A stretch of DNA of 64,000 nucleotides from Pseudomonadota bacterium (GCA_036141575.1 JAYZXF010000001.1:124001-188000); one strand, 5' to 3'. Shown: positions 14,657 through 24,372, numbered from the stretch's first letter. The notes: generated by a model not told the origin, from the sequence alone. A program made the numbers and translations.

Positions 14657-17650
14657 TTATTTAATATGCCCCATAACGTCTTCAACGCTAGTAGCTTTAA
14701 TGTATTCTGCTGGGTTTTCGGTAGCTGCAATTTCATCAAAGTGCTTCTCACCACAACGGATTTTTGCACCTTCTTGGTGACGTAAGTCATCCCACCAATT
14801 GCTACCTTTTGTCTCCACAACGAAATACAGCTTCTCGTGTCCATCATCTTCAATTAAAACCGCCCAGTCGGGATTGTAGGAACCCAATGGCGTTGGCACT
14901 TTGAACCATGCAGGTAGTTTGGCATAAACCTTAACTGCTTCATTAGTCTCCAAATCTTCGGCAAACTTCTTCTCTACTCCAGCAGAGTCATAAACTATAT
15001 GTTCATAAACAGATTTCTCGGCTTTAACTGTATCTTTCAGATATCCTTTAAGCTCCTCCTGCTCAAAAAGCTCCTGAGCATAGAACTCTTTATCTCCAAT
15101 TTTGTGATATTTAATACCGTCGACTAGGGCTAACCGCTTAGTACGGTTAATAGCTTCTGATGCCATATCTATGAACTGCTGAGGGTTGCGAGCAAAATCT
15201 TGTATTCTGCGGCTAGCTGTAAGTATTTTAACAATACTATGACGAGTTAACTGCGTTTTATCCTGCAGATCCGTAATAATATCTGGTAATTCGATATCGT
15301 TTTCATGAATTGTTGTAAATCCGGATACAGATGTTTCATCTGCTCTAACACCACCTTTACCAATTTCAATGCCAGCTTTCCTAAATTGAGCTCTTGTTTT
15401 GGTAATAGGAGGACACTTTTCTATAGCTTCAGCAGCATCTGCAATAAGCTTCTCATTGTTAAAGTCCACTCGATAGGTGGTCTTATACTTAATACGATCC
15501 CATAGCTGTTTGAAATCATCACCTAAGAATTTTTCTTTGTTCAGGTGGATTGTTTCTCTCTCATTAGCGTTTTTAATATCCAATTTACCAGCAAGCTTCT
15601 TAAGGATATCTTCTACTGCATCTTTTTGATCTTTAAATTCTTCTGGTAGTTCAAAGTCCCCAGATTTCAATGCTTCACGAAGAGTGTCTTGAACCTTACC
15701 CTTATTATTAACAAAGCCTTGAGTATTTAAGAACTTCCAGATTTTTTCAGATGTATCAACACCAAGAGGAGAAAGTGAACCGTCTTCTTTTTGCACTTGA
15801 ATAGCTGCGAACTGATGTCTTTCAACAATGCCAAAGCGGATGCCAGTGTCAGCTTCAATCTCTTTTTGAAGATTTTCTGCGAACTGTTCATAACCTTCAG
15901 AAGCAATAACCGTTAGGGTATTAATATCGTTTCCACGCAAACGCAAACCTTCTTGGTTCACACATAAACGCAAGCCACGACCGATTGTTTGACGACGCTC
16001 ACGTTCAGTGCCTATTTCACGCAGTGAGCATATTTGGAACACATTCGGATTATCCCAACCTTCCTTCAGGGCTGAGTGAGAGAAGATGAACTTCAGCTTG
16101 GTATCAAAGCTCAGCAGTTTCTCTTTATCCTTCATAATCAGGTTATAAGCACGCTCTGCATTATCGCGGTTTGATTGATTGTTTTCAGCTGTGTCCGTCC
16201 AGCGCTTTTTCTTATCAATAGAAAAATACCCGTCATGCACTTCTGAAGCATCAATATTCAAATCAACCTTTTCAAATAACGTTTGGTAGGCTGGGCTTTT
16301 AGCCAACTTGCGATATTCTTCTTCAAATATTTTAGCATATTTACCTTCAATCTCATTGCCGTCTTCATCGTAGCTACGGTAATGTTCAACGCTATCAATA
16401 AAGAATAGGCTTAAAACTTTGATGGGCTGTTTATTGCGAGCAAAGTGCATTTCTTTATCAAGATGTTCCTTGATAGTACGGCGGATCATTAAGCGTTTAA
16501 GCTCATCAGGATTTACACCGCCAAGAGCATCGCCGGGGTAAAGAGTTGTATCTGCGCCCGGTGCTTTGACTTCAATAGATTCATTATCTTTACCGCAGGT
16601 GATTGTACCAATCTGTATATTTTCATAGATAGCGCGGTTGGTTATTTGTTCTAAATCGTCACCGTCTTCAACGGTCAGAATTTCAGGTTTGATGTTCTTA
16701 CCACGTTGAACATGTAACTCAACTTTTGCAGTAATAGATCCACGAACGTTTTTAGCTTCAATAAGCTTAACGAAAGGCTTGTTATAACCTCCATCAACTT
16801 CCAATGATGCAACTTCGATCTGCTTCACTAGACCACGCTCATAAGCGTCTACAGCGTCAAGGCGGTAAACCATATGGTATTTATCTGCATGAGTGGCAGA
16901 GTAACGCAATGTGCAAAGTGGGTTCATGGCTTCAAGGGCTTTTTTACCTTGGCCTTTCATACCCCCATCAACTGACTGGGGCTCATCCACAATAATAATT
17001 GGGTTGGTTGCCTTAATCAGGTCAATAGGCTTTTCACCGCCGGTGTTTTCGTTTTCCTTATAAAGGTTATTCACATCTTGTTTGTTAATGGCACCAACGG
17101 TTGTCACCATAATTTGGATATTTGCACTGGTGGCAAAGTTACGAACCTTACCGGGCTTGCTAGAGTCATATTGGAAAAACTCATACCCTTTGGCATTGGG
17201 GTATAAAGCTTCAAAATGCTCACGGGTAATTTCTAGCGTTTTATTTGTACCTTCCTTAATAGCAACAGAAGGCACCACAATAACAAACTTGGTGAAGCCA
17301 TAATTTTTATGCAATTCAAAAATGGTGCGAAGGTAAACGTAGGTTTTACCTGTACCTGTTTCCATTTCAACGGTGAAGTCACCACTGGTTAGGTTTTCAG
17401 AAGGGCGGAGACCGTTTTTAATTTGAATATTACGTAAGTTTTCAGCCAGCTCATCATCAATCAGCTGTAGGCGGTTACCAAAGCCAAGTTCGTTTTCATG
17501 GCTAGAATACTGATAACCAACTTCACCAGTATCTTTTTCCGCCACAACCGTAAATTCTGAGCGAGAGATCTCTTGCCCTTTAAACAAACCAACAACAGAT
17601 TCTATCGCTGCTTGTTGATAATCTAGGTTATCTTCAAAATGTAATTTCAT
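14657..17650 (-). CDS. Type III restriction enzyme Res subunit (helicase-nuclease)
   Basis: ATP-dependent DNA translocase and endonuclease that cuts unmodified DNA together with Mod. It has 997 residues. The SF2 helicase core shows Walker A METGTGKT (96-103), the DExx motif VDEPQ, motif III YSATH and motif VI QTIGRGLRL. The C-terminus carries a PD-(D/E)xK nuclease: NPDWAVL, then VVETKG about 18 residues later, then WW-DDLRHQEGAKI. Every catalytic motif is intact. It lies 15 bases after mod in the same operon, as the last gene of five. By family, Res cuts about 25-27 bases from one of two inversely oriented sites. Confidence 0.92.
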   Translation of the reverse strand: MKLHFEDNLDYQQAAIESVVGLFKGQEISRSEFTVVAEKDTGEVGYQYSSHENELGFGNRLQLIDDELAENLRNIQIKNGLRPSENLTSGDFTVEMETGTGKTYVYLRTIFELHKNYGFTKFVIVVPSVAIKEGTNKTLEITREHFEALYPNAKGYEFFQYDSSKPGKVRNFATSANIQIMVTTVGAINKQDVNNLYKENENTGGEKPIDLIKATNPIIIVDEPQSVDGGMKGQGKKALEAMNPLCTLRYSATHADKYHMVYRLDAVDAYERGLVKQIEVASLEVDGGYNKPFVKLIEAKNVRGSITAKVELHVQRGKNIKPEILTVEDGDDLEQITNRAIYENIQIGTITCGKDNESIEVKAPGADTTLYPGDALGGVNPDELKRLMIRRTIKEHLDKEMHFARNKQPIKVLSLFFIDSVEHYRSYDEDGNEIEGKYAKIFEEEYRKLAKSPAYQTLFEKVDLNIDASEVHDGYFSIDKKKRWTDTAENNQSNRDNAERAYNLIMKDKEKLLSFDTKLKFIFSHSALKEGWDNPNVFQICSLREIGTERERRQTIGRGLRLCVNQEGLRLRGNDINTLTVIASEGYEQFAENLQKEIEADTGIRFGIVERHQFAAIQVQKEDGSLSPLGVDTSEKIWKFLNTQGFVNNKGKVQDTLREALKSGDFELPEEFKDQKDAVEDILKKLAGKLDIKNANERETIHLNKEKFLGDDFKQLWDRIKYKTTYRVDFNNEKLIADAAEAIEKCPPITKTRAQFRKAGIEIGKGGVRADETSVSGFTTIHENDIELPDIITDLQDKTQLTRHSIVKILTASRRIQDFARNPQQFIDMASEAINRTKRLALVDGIKYHKIGDKEFYAQELFEQEELKGYLKDTVKAEKSVYEHIVYDSAGVEKKFAEDLETNEAVKVYAKLPAWFKVPTPLGSYNPDWAVLIEDDGHEKLYFVVETKGSNWWDDLRHQEGAKIRCGEKHFDEIAATENPAEYIKATSVEDVMGHIK

Positions 17651-17665
17651 TTTTAAAGCACCTCC

Positions 17666-19645
17666 TTACAAGCTGCGTACATGGTCAATGCCATTTTGGG
17701 AAAGGATGGCGGCCATGTTGGTTTTGGCCACATCATCACGGAAGGCAGAGTCTTTAAAGAACACGTGAGTTTCTAGCACTTTAACGCCCAGTGTTTCTTT
17801 CAGCTCTTTTTGCCAAGCCACAACGCCTGCAGCAAGTTCTTCCACTTGGTCATTTGTAATCAAATCATCTAAGCAGGTAATGATTTTACCATAACCAATG
17901 CTGTAAACATTCTTGCCCGCAATCTCTCTACTTTCAATCGGGGTGGTTAGGTCTACACCACGTTTAAGCAGCAGTTCGTAAAGAACATCCTGCTCCGTAC
18001 GTCCTTCAACAAGGTGTTCTTGGTGTTCTAGCAGGCTTGTTTCCAAGTCCTTACGGTCTGGGTTCCACGCTTTAATGTTAGAGCTGGCCAGTTTGAAAAC
18101 CTTAAAACCTAAATCGCCATCATAATCAGGATTTTCATCCTTGATTTTCTTTGCCGCGCGGCGGATGCGATCTTTGGATAAGTCAGAAATTGTTTTATAT
18201 CCGGCTTTAAAAGCTTCTGTTTTTTCATCTGTAAGCTCAGGCAACTGAACTGAAATATGCCTACGGCTTTCTTTGTTTTCTGAGTTCAACTGCATTACTG
18301 CATGTGCGGTTGTTCCTGATCCTGCGAAAAAATCCATTATAATATCACTGGAATTACTTCCAATAACTAATAAATCCGAAATAAATGGTACTGGCTTAGG
18401 GCCATCAAACAGCTTTTTACCTAACAAATCTTTTAACTTAGTAGTTGCAGTGCTAGTGCTATAATCTGACTTGTAAAAAACTGATTTAGGCTTTTTCGTT
18501 GGTAAGTCACCGAGTTGAGGACGTTGTTTGCGATAGAACTGCCAACCATTTGAAGTATGCTTCAAAATTAAGTTGTGCTTGCTATCATTAAAAGTATTTT
18601 TACTCCAATACCAACTCAGCTCTTCTCCTGATGGGTTTAATGGCAATATCTCCACATCAGTATCTACTAAAGGTCTATTATCTTCAGTAATGTAAAACTC
18701 TTTAGTTTGCTCGTTGAGGAAAATTGGATACCACAAGTTAGGGCGTTTTTCTCTTGGAGCATTTACGCCCGTAGCACGAAGGTTGTCGGCCTCTTTATAT
18801 AAGCCATACTCATCTTCAAGCCAGTTTTTAGCTATTTCTTCTTCATCAACAGAAAAGTGGTTTAACGTACAGTCATCTTTTGACTTAAGACATACAATCA
18901 CATATTCATGAGTTTCTGCGAATCCATAAGCATCTTGGTTACCTTTTAAATTCATGATTACAGGGAAGTTTCCAAGTACATTTTCCTCACCAAAAATTTC
19001 GGTACATATTTCTTGCAAATTAATTACTTCATTTTCATCAATGGAGATAAATATTACACCGTCTTGGCGTAACAAGCTCTTTGCCAGCTTCAATCGCGGG
19101 TACATCATATTCAGCCAATTGGTGTGCTTTCGCCCTCCAGTTTCTGTGTTTGATGTAAATTTCAGACCTTCATCATCTTTTTGACCGGTGTATTTCAAAT
19201 ACGTATCTAGATTATCTTGGAATTTATCTGGATAAACAAACTCTTTCCCTGTGTTATAAGGCGGGTCGATATAAATCATCTTCACCTTGTTTGCGTAGCT
19301 TTTTTGCAGAAGCTTCAACACTTCAAGATTATCACCTTCAATAAACAAGTTTTGGGTTGTATCCCAATCCACGCTTTCTTCGGGGCAAGGCAGAAGCGTA
19401 CCAAGGGATGGTGTTAGGGCAATTTGACGGGCTTGTTTTTTACCATGCCAGTTCAGGCCGTATTTTTCTTCACCTTCATCTAGTACTTTCAGGTCTCCCA
19501 GAAGCTGACGCAGCGTATCAAAATTCACACCGTTCTCGGTAAATGCATCCGGGAACAGCTCTTTTAGCTGTTCTACATTCTCCTGCACGATATCGGCAGA
19601 TGCACCGTCTTGTAATTCTACTTTTTTCATAGCTACTTCTGTCAT
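17666..19645 (-). CDS. Type III DNA methyltransferase Mod (N6-adenine, beta class)
   Basis: Methylates adenine in a short asymmetric site and gives the R-M complex its specificity. It has 659 residues. The beta-class motif order is seen: motif IV DPPY (127-130) first, a long target-recognition region (about residues 220-410), then the SAM motif MDFFAGSGTTAHAV. The C-terminal part fits type III Mod rather than orphan methyltransferases. The ATG at 19645 has GAAGGG upstream; an ATG 15 bases later is an alternative. The gene sits between the DUF4391 gene (17 bases upstream) and res (15 bases downstream). The recognition site cannot be read from the sequence. Confidence 0.93.
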   Translation of the reverse strand: MTEVAMKKVELQDGASADIVQENVEQLKELFPDAFTENGVNFDTLRQLLGDLKVLDEGEEKYGLNWHGKKQARQIALTPSLGTLLPCPEESVDWDTTQNLFIEGDNLEVLKLLQKSYANKVKMIYIDPPYNTGKEFVYPDKFQDNLDTYLKYTGQKDDEGLKFTSNTETGGRKHTNWLNMMYPRLKLAKSLLRQDGVIFISIDENEVINLQEICTEIFGEENVLGNFPVIMNLKGNQDAYGFAETHEYVIVCLKSKDDCTLNHFSVDEEEIAKNWLEDEYGLYKEADNLRATGVNAPREKRPNLWYPIFLNEQTKEFYITEDNRPLVDTDVEILPLNPSGEELSWYWSKNTFNDSKHNLILKHTSNGWQFYRKQRPQLGDLPTKKPKSVFYKSDYSTSTATTKLKDLLGKKLFDGPKPVPFISDLLVIGSNSSDIIMDFFAGSGTTAHAVMQLNSENKESRRHISVQLPELTDEKTEAFKAGYKTISDLSKDRIRRAAKKIKDENPDYDGDLGFKVFKLASSNIKAWNPDRKDLETSLLEHQEHLVEGRTEQDVLYELLLKRGVDLTTPIESREIAGKNVYSIGYGKIITCLDDLITNDQVEELAAGVVAWQKELKETLGVKVLETHVFFKDSAFRDDVAKTNMAAILSQNGIDHVRSL

Positions 19646-19662
19646 TGTTATTTGCCCTTCTT

Positions 19663-20415
19663 CTATAACTCTTGTTTAAGACCGTTTATTTGGTCTGCAA
19701 TTTTTTTAATATGGGTGGTTAGGTCTACCTGTCTGCCCATCTGCTTTTCTTTTTTAAGCTTATTTTGAAGTTCTGACTTTTCTTGTTCCAACTTCTCAAG
19801 CTCTCGTAATTTTTCTATACGGCTTTGCGCGTCGCTGCCTTTGGTTACATTGTAGCTGCCTGTTTGCTCTGCAGCGTTTAAGGAAATTACTAAATTCTTT
19901 ACATCTGTATAGAAGGCGTAGAAGTTCACGAAAGACAAGTTTTTTAAGCTTAAACCTGCCATAAACTGCTGCTGCACTTTATTTGGTTTGCTTGGGTTAA
20001 ACCACTCGGTTAGCCAGCCTTCTTCTACCACCCATTTGGTTTTATCTGCTTGGTTAATACGTTTATCAGCCACACTTAATGCAATATCATCACCATGGGT
20101 AAATATGATTATAATTGGATATGGAATAGCCTTATGCACAAAAGATGAAATACGCTTCATTCGGGTGGCATTGGTGAGGTCTATTTGCAATATGGCAACT
20201 TCGTCATACTCACGTTCAGCATCCTTGAAAGGTTCTATATTTACGGTGCTTGGCTTTAGGGTGTATAGCCAGCGGATTTTATCAATATCGTCCTTTAAGG
20301 CTTTTTTATCGGTAATATCAAGGTCAGCATTCTCTTGAAAAAGCTTTTTAAACAGAGTTTTGTTTAGGTAGCATTTTTCTGGTATGCCTAAGACATTTAA
20401 AAACGTCTGAACCAT
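19663..20415 (-). CDS. DUF4391-type protein
   Basis: A 250-residue protein resembling the DUF4391 family, whose members are typically found between an SNF2-type helicase gene and type III mod/res genes. It begins with a short helical part and a strand-rich central domain (PIPYPIIIIFTHGDDIALSV, then WVVEEGWLTEWF). It ends in a coiled coil from about residue 200 (LEKLEQEKSELQNKLKKEK). Biochemical function is unknown to me. Its start overlaps the helicase stop (TAATG), so translation is coupled. The conserved position argues for a structural or loading role in the complex; this is inference. Confidence 0.72.
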   Translation of the reverse strand: MVQTFLNVLGIPEKCYLNKTLFKKLFQENADLDITDKKALKDDIDKIRWLYTLKPSTVNIEPFKDAEREYDEVAILQIDLTNATRMKRISSFVHKAIPYPIIIIFTHGDDIALSVADKRINQADKTKWVVEEGWLTEWFNPSKPNKVQQQFMAGLSLKNLSFVNFYAFYTDVKNLVISLNAAEQTGSYNVTKGSDAQSRIEKLRELEKLEQEKSELQNKLKKEKQMGRQVDLTTHIKKIADQINGLKQEL

Positions 20416-23400
20416 TATTCAGCCTCCCGTATAATTAGGTAGCTGATAACTTCGAAATCTTCCAATGCAGAGAAGTGATCCTGCGTTAAAGAGGTGCCAC
20501 CACGGCTGAACAGGCTTTCCACGCCTTTTTCTTCAGTTTTACCAACAACGGACTGAATAGCAGCTTCTAGCATAAACTGATATGTACCCATATCTTTGCC
20601 GTCACGGGTGGCTTTGTTAAGACTATCGATAGCTTTAACATCTAGCTCTTTATTGAGTGAGCATAGTTTTTTGAAAATATCGAGGCTCTTTTTACCCTGC
20701 AGGTGGTTGAAAACAACATCACCATTTTCAGCAACATAAACAATGTAATACGGTGCTAGGGCGTAGTTAGCATCAAACTCAACTTTGCCGTGGATGTCTT
20801 TCAGGCAGAAGATTGTGCCAGCAACAAACTCTTTGTTTGGATTTTGAACCGCTGCATAAAATCCGGTTGGTGATTTTTCTAGTTGTTCAAGGTTTTCTTT
20901 CATATAGCTTGATAAATCCATACGGAAGTCGTTTAAAGTCATATCGGTAATAGATACGCTACCATCCATGTCTTCAAGGTCTAGAACGGACTCCTGCAGT
21001 TGCTTCATTTGTTTGCGGCGGTAGTCTAAATCGTTCATCTGCTTATCTTTGTCATACTCGATGACGTTTTCTTCGCCGGTAGCAGAAATATCAAGCAGAA
21101 CCATGCGTCCACTTACACGGGCTTCAAGGTTGATATACTCATCCAGCTCCATATTTGGCCAGAAGTTAGCCAGCTGAATAGATTTATTTGTTGAACCAAG
21201 ACGGTCAACGCGACCAAATCTCTGAATAATACGAACTGGGTTCCAGTGGATATCGTAGTTAATAAGCATATCGCAGTCCTGCAGGTTTTGGCCTTCAGAA
21301 ATACAGTCTGTTGCGATTAGAATATCAATTTCAGTTGTGGATTCAGGGGCGATTTTCTCACGTTCTTTTGAGACCGGTGAAAAGTGCGTTAGAACGTTGT
21401 TCAGATCCTTGTTAAGTCCTTTAATAGTGCATTGGTTTGTACCGCTACCAGTAACCAAAGCTGAGTGCAACCCAAGCTCAGATAGCGCCCACTTAGAAAT
21501 GTTTTCGTAGATATATTCAGCAGTATCTGAGAATGCGGTAAAAATAATAGCCTTCTTATTGCCATCATTTATTGGGGAACTAGCTTTTTGCTGAAGAACT
21601 TCTTTTAATTTAAGAAGCTTAGCATCTCTTGCAGGGTTTACGTTATTCGCATCATCAAGGAGTTTCTTAAGCAGGGCTCGGTCTTCTTCAAGGTCTTGCT
21701 TCAAGCGCACAAGGTCCATATCCTGCACCAAAACCTTTACTTTATTACCAATAAGGTAATCTTCCAAGGCTGGATCATCTGTTTGGATATCTTCAATATT
21801 TAGTTCTTCAATTTCCGAACTCTCATGCGCTTCAATTTGATTTAACAAACCATCAATTTTTCCATGTACTTTATCAATAGTTTGAGCGAAAGAGTTGATT
21901 GAGCTTTCCATACGTTTAAGGAGATTAATACGCATTAAGTGAATCAAGCTACGTTCACGGTCAACCTGTTTAAATACAGAGCCGCCTTTCACTTCTTGGT
22001 CATACTTACGGTTATATTCTTCCTTTTTATCCATACGGACATATTCAAGAGGGGCATATGCCGCCAGATTCAATTTTTTAATAGCCATATTGATATCTTT
22101 TAATGGAGGGAACTGCCCGCTGGTATCAATATCAGCTTTAATATTCATTGGTTTTAAGCGTTCAGGAAACTTACCAACTTCTGAAGTGTCGTAATATTTC
22201 TCAATATGCTTACGTGACCTTGCAATTGTCATAAGGTCTAGAAGTTTAAAGTAATCAAAGTTCACACTTTCTAAAAGAGCTTCGGTTTTTCGCTGTCCTT
22301 CAGGCAATTTAAGCCATTTATTGAACTTTTCTTGCGCTCTTTTCAGTGTATTTTCAATGCTGTTAATACCAAACTCAGATAGAACAGTGTCACGACCTTC
22401 AGTTATGAATGCAACTTGGTTTTTAAGGTCGTTCATTCGGCTGTTAACTGGGGTGGCCGATAGCATTAAGACCTTTGTTTTTACGCCAGATCGAATAACT
22501 TGATCCATTAACTTCTGGTAACGAGTTTCACCGCCAGCCTTCGTTCCACTGTTACGGAAGTTATGAGATTCATCAATAACCAAAAGGTCATAATTAGCCC
22601 AGTTAAGTGTTTCTAGGTTTATTTCACCAGACTTACCAGTGCTTCTGCTGAGGTCAGTGTGGTTAAGTACATCATAGTTAAAACGGTCAGCAGCAAGTAA
22701 GTTGCGCTTATCGTTTATTGTGTAAACAGTCCAGTTTTCACGTAGCTTTTTAGGGCAAAGAACAAGGATACGGTCGTTACGAAGCTCGTAATACTTAATA
22801 ACAGCTAGAGCTTCAAAAGTTTTACCCAAACCAACACTGTCAGCGATGATGCATCCATTGTATTTCTCTAGCTTGTCAATGGCACCCATAACCCCATCAC
22901 GCTGGAACTTATAAAGTTTGTTCCAAACCAAAGTATCCTTAAAACCAGTCTTAGAGCGGATAATGCTGTCTTCGTCTATATCCTCCAAGTATTCTTTGAA
23001 AATATTATAAAGTGTTATGAAATAAATTAAGCTTCCCGGCTTCTCTGATGCTAGGTACTGCAGGTGCTTATCTAGCTCAGCCTTGATATCTTGAACCGCT
23101 TTGGGGGCATTCCAGATTGTATCAAACCAAGATAGAAGTTGCTTTGTATCTTCTGGATTACTAATACCAGTGTTCATCTCAAAGCCGGACGATTTAACTA
23201 CACCAAGACCAGAAGCGGTAAAGCTAGAGCTTCCTTGTATCGCAAATGATGATTGGCCATTATCAATATGAAAAATGTTTTGCCCTATAGGCGCATGACT
23301 AACTTTAACTTGAATATTTTTTGACAACCAAGAAGCACAATCCTTAGCTACACGGGATTGATTAAGTACGTTTTTAAGACGGATTTCATTCTCAGTACCG

Positions 23401-23597
23401 GCTAAAGCAACGAGAGAATTATCATCCCAACGAGAAAGAAGGAGCCTTAAACTATCAATATTACTCAGCTCCTTCTTCAAAGCAGAAAACCCATAAATCG
23501 AAAACAAACCAGAAAGAATAGAAAGCTTAGCTGAAGAATCTATATGACTCTTCAGTTCAGTAATAACATTTCCGTGGTTTTTGTTATCTAAAAGCAT
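20415..23597 (-). CDS. SNF2-type helicase with N-terminal PLD-like domain
   Basis: A 1060-residue Swi2/Snf2-type DNA translocase. Residues 1-180 look like a phospholipase D-type nuclease fold (SSFAIQGSSSFTASGLG), but the expected HxK catalytic pair is not evident, so it may be a non-cutting binding domain. The motor follows: Walker A SVGLGKT, VIDESHNFRN, LSATPVNSRMNDL, and the C-terminal lobe with FTAFSD, ATDCISEGQNLQ and QRFGRVDRLGS. It is the largest gene of the cassette, starting two bases after the HTH gene stop and overlapping the DUF4391 start. It probably moves on DNA in the same defence complex. Confidence 0.88.
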   Translation of the reverse strand: MLLDNKNHGNVITELKSHIDSSAKLSILSGLFSIYGFSALKKELSNIDSLRLLLSRWDDNSLVALAGTENEIRLKNVLNQSRVAKDCASWLSKNIQVKVSHAPIGQNIFHIDNGQSSFAIQGSSSFTASGLGVVKSSGFEMNTGISNPEDTKQLLSWFDTIWNAPKAVQDIKAELDKHLQYLASEKPGSLIYFITLYNIFKEYLEDIDEDSIIRSKTGFKDTLVWNKLYKFQRDGVMGAIDKLEKYNGCIIADSVGLGKTFEALAVIKYYELRNDRILVLCPKKLRENWTVYTINDKRNLLAADRFNYDVLNHTDLSRSTGKSGEINLETLNWANYDLLVIDESHNFRNSGTKAGGETRYQKLMDQVIRSGVKTKVLMLSATPVNSRMNDLKNQVAFITEGRDTVLSEFGINSIENTLKRAQEKFNKWLKLPEGQRKTEALLESVNFDYFKLLDLMTIARSRKHIEKYYDTSEVGKFPERLKPMNIKADIDTSGQFPPLKDINMAIKKLNLAAYAPLEYVRMDKKEEYNRKYDQEVKGGSVFKQVDRERSLIHLMRINLLKRMESSINSFAQTIDKVHGKIDGLLNQIEAHESSEIEELNIEDIQTDDPALEDYLIGNKVKVLVQDMDLVRLKQDLEEDRALLKKLLDDANNVNPARDAKLLKLKEVLQQKASSPINDGNKKAIIFTAFSDTAEYIYENISKWALSELGLHSALVTGSGTNQCTIKGLNKDLNNVLTHFSPVSKEREKIAPESTTEIDILIATDCISEGQNLQDCDMLINYDIHWNPVRIIQRFGRVDRLGSTNKSIQLANFWPNMELDEYINLEARVSGRMVLLDISATGEENVIEYDKDKQMNDLDYRRKQMKQLQESVLDLEDMDGSVSITDMTLNDFRMDLSSYMKENLEQLEKSPTGFYAAVQNPNKEFVAGTIFCLKDIHGKVEFDANYALAPYYIVYVAENGDVVFNHLQGKKSLDIFKKLCSLNKELDVKAIDSLNKATRDGKDMGTYQFMLEAAIQSVVGKTEEKGVESLFSRGGTSLTQDHFSALEDFEVISYLIIREAE

Positions 23598-23599
23598 GA

Positions 23600-23788
23600 C
23601 TATCTTTGTTTCCTAGCGCTTTGCTCTTGTTCTTTTATCCAGCGATCTATTTCGCTTTTACGAAATCGCCATGAGCCTCCAACCTTAAAGGCTGGGAGCT
23701 TACCTTCGGATGTGAGGCGATAGGCTGTTTTTTCGTTTAATTTGAGGTATTCTGAAACCTCTTTCATTGTCATTATGTCGTTATCCAT
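23600..23788 (-). CDS. Excisionase/AlpA-type MerR-like HTH protein
   Basis: 62 residues forming a single winged-helix of the excisionase family: MTMKEVSEYLKLNEKTAYRL (recognition region), then KLPAFKVGGSWRFRKSEIDRW. Such proteins act as small DNA-binding regulators or as recombination directionality factors. It is the first gene of the defence operon, two bases ahead of the helicase gene, so a regulator of the operon is the likely role. No integrase gene is nearby, which weakens an excision role. Confidence 0.85.
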   Translation of the reverse strand: MDNDIMTMKEVSEYLKLNEKTAYRLTSEGKLPAFKVGGSWRFRKSEIDRWIKEQEQSARKQR

Positions 23789-24026
23789 TGGATCTCACAT
23801 CAGTTTGTAAAAGTATATGACTGAGAAAATAGTGGAAATTTAAGGAATGTTCAAGTAATCTCTTTTACTATATTGAACATTAAGGGCTTTCTAGGATAAA
23901 AACATGTACGGGCTAATATAATGGAAATAGAGCTATCCTCAGGGGATCTGAATATTGACGCTCTCTGGGGGGCTACATATAAAGAGATCAAAAATACTTC
24001 TGCATAATATTTTGAAATATAAAAAT

Positions 24027-24052
24027 AAAAACCGGCAGCGCCGGTTTTTCTA
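24027..24052. terminator. Bidirectional terminator
   Basis: AAAAACCGGC and GCCGGTTTTT pair around a short AGC-type loop, with A and T runs on both sides. It insulates the defence operon promoter from the RiPP cluster. Confidence 0.82.
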
Positions 24053-24093
24053 AAATTCACGTTTATCAAATGGTGGAAATCGACCTTGAATTT

Positions 24094-24167
24094 ACGAAAC
24101 TTTTGTTGAGTGAAATCTGTAGCTTAAATAAGTTGTTAAATCAACTTTACTATGAATAAAGTTTCGT
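24094..24167. promoter_or_regulatory. Two nested inverted repeats (possible operator)
   Basis: A perfect 10-bp pair, ACGAAACTTT (24094-24103) and AAAGTTTCGT (24158-24167), encloses a second palindrome AAGTTG-N6-CAACTT (24130-24147). It lies about 40 bases upstream of the precursor -35 box, a plausible activator or looping site. Confidence 0.45.
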
Positions 24168-24205
24168 TTTAGTTAGGTGAAGGAATGGTGGGGTACAATC
24201 ATTGA

Positions 24206-24234
24206 TTGACAATTCTATCCAGGGCATGTATACG
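24206..24234 (+). promoter_or_regulatory. Promoter of the RiPP precursor gene
   Basis: A consensus -35 TTGACA (24206-24211), a 17-base spacer and -10 TATACG (24229-24234). Predicted start near 24241 gives a leader of about 130 bases. Confidence 0.7.
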
Positions 24235-24372
24235 TTTGTCGATTTTAAATCAAGGGGTTTCCCTTGTACCGTTTTAACTGGTGTCTTGTGTACGAGTAAG
24301 CCTATTTCATATGCAGTGAAGTAGGTAATTTAGTAAGGTGTAATAACCTTTTTTGCCAAAGGAGATATAAAT

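Larger units (their letters stand above)
23789..24372. other. Intergenic control region between defence operon and RiPP cluster
   Basis: No convincing gene in 584 bases. A 28-codon frame on the plus strand (23921-24007, start MEIELSSGDLNIDALWG) ends just before a bidirectional terminator and may be a remnant. Right of the terminator are the TGGTGGA word (24071), two inverted repeats, the precursor promoter and a leader of about 130 bases. The leader contains a 6-bp hairpin (CAAGGG/CCCTTG at 24251-24266) and a short AAGGT/ACCTT hairpin with four T at 24335-24354. Confidence 0.55.

Noticed and set aside
23851-24069. A 72-codon minus-strand frame upstream of the HTH gene
   Set aside because: It runs through the strong bidirectional terminator and lacks an RBS.
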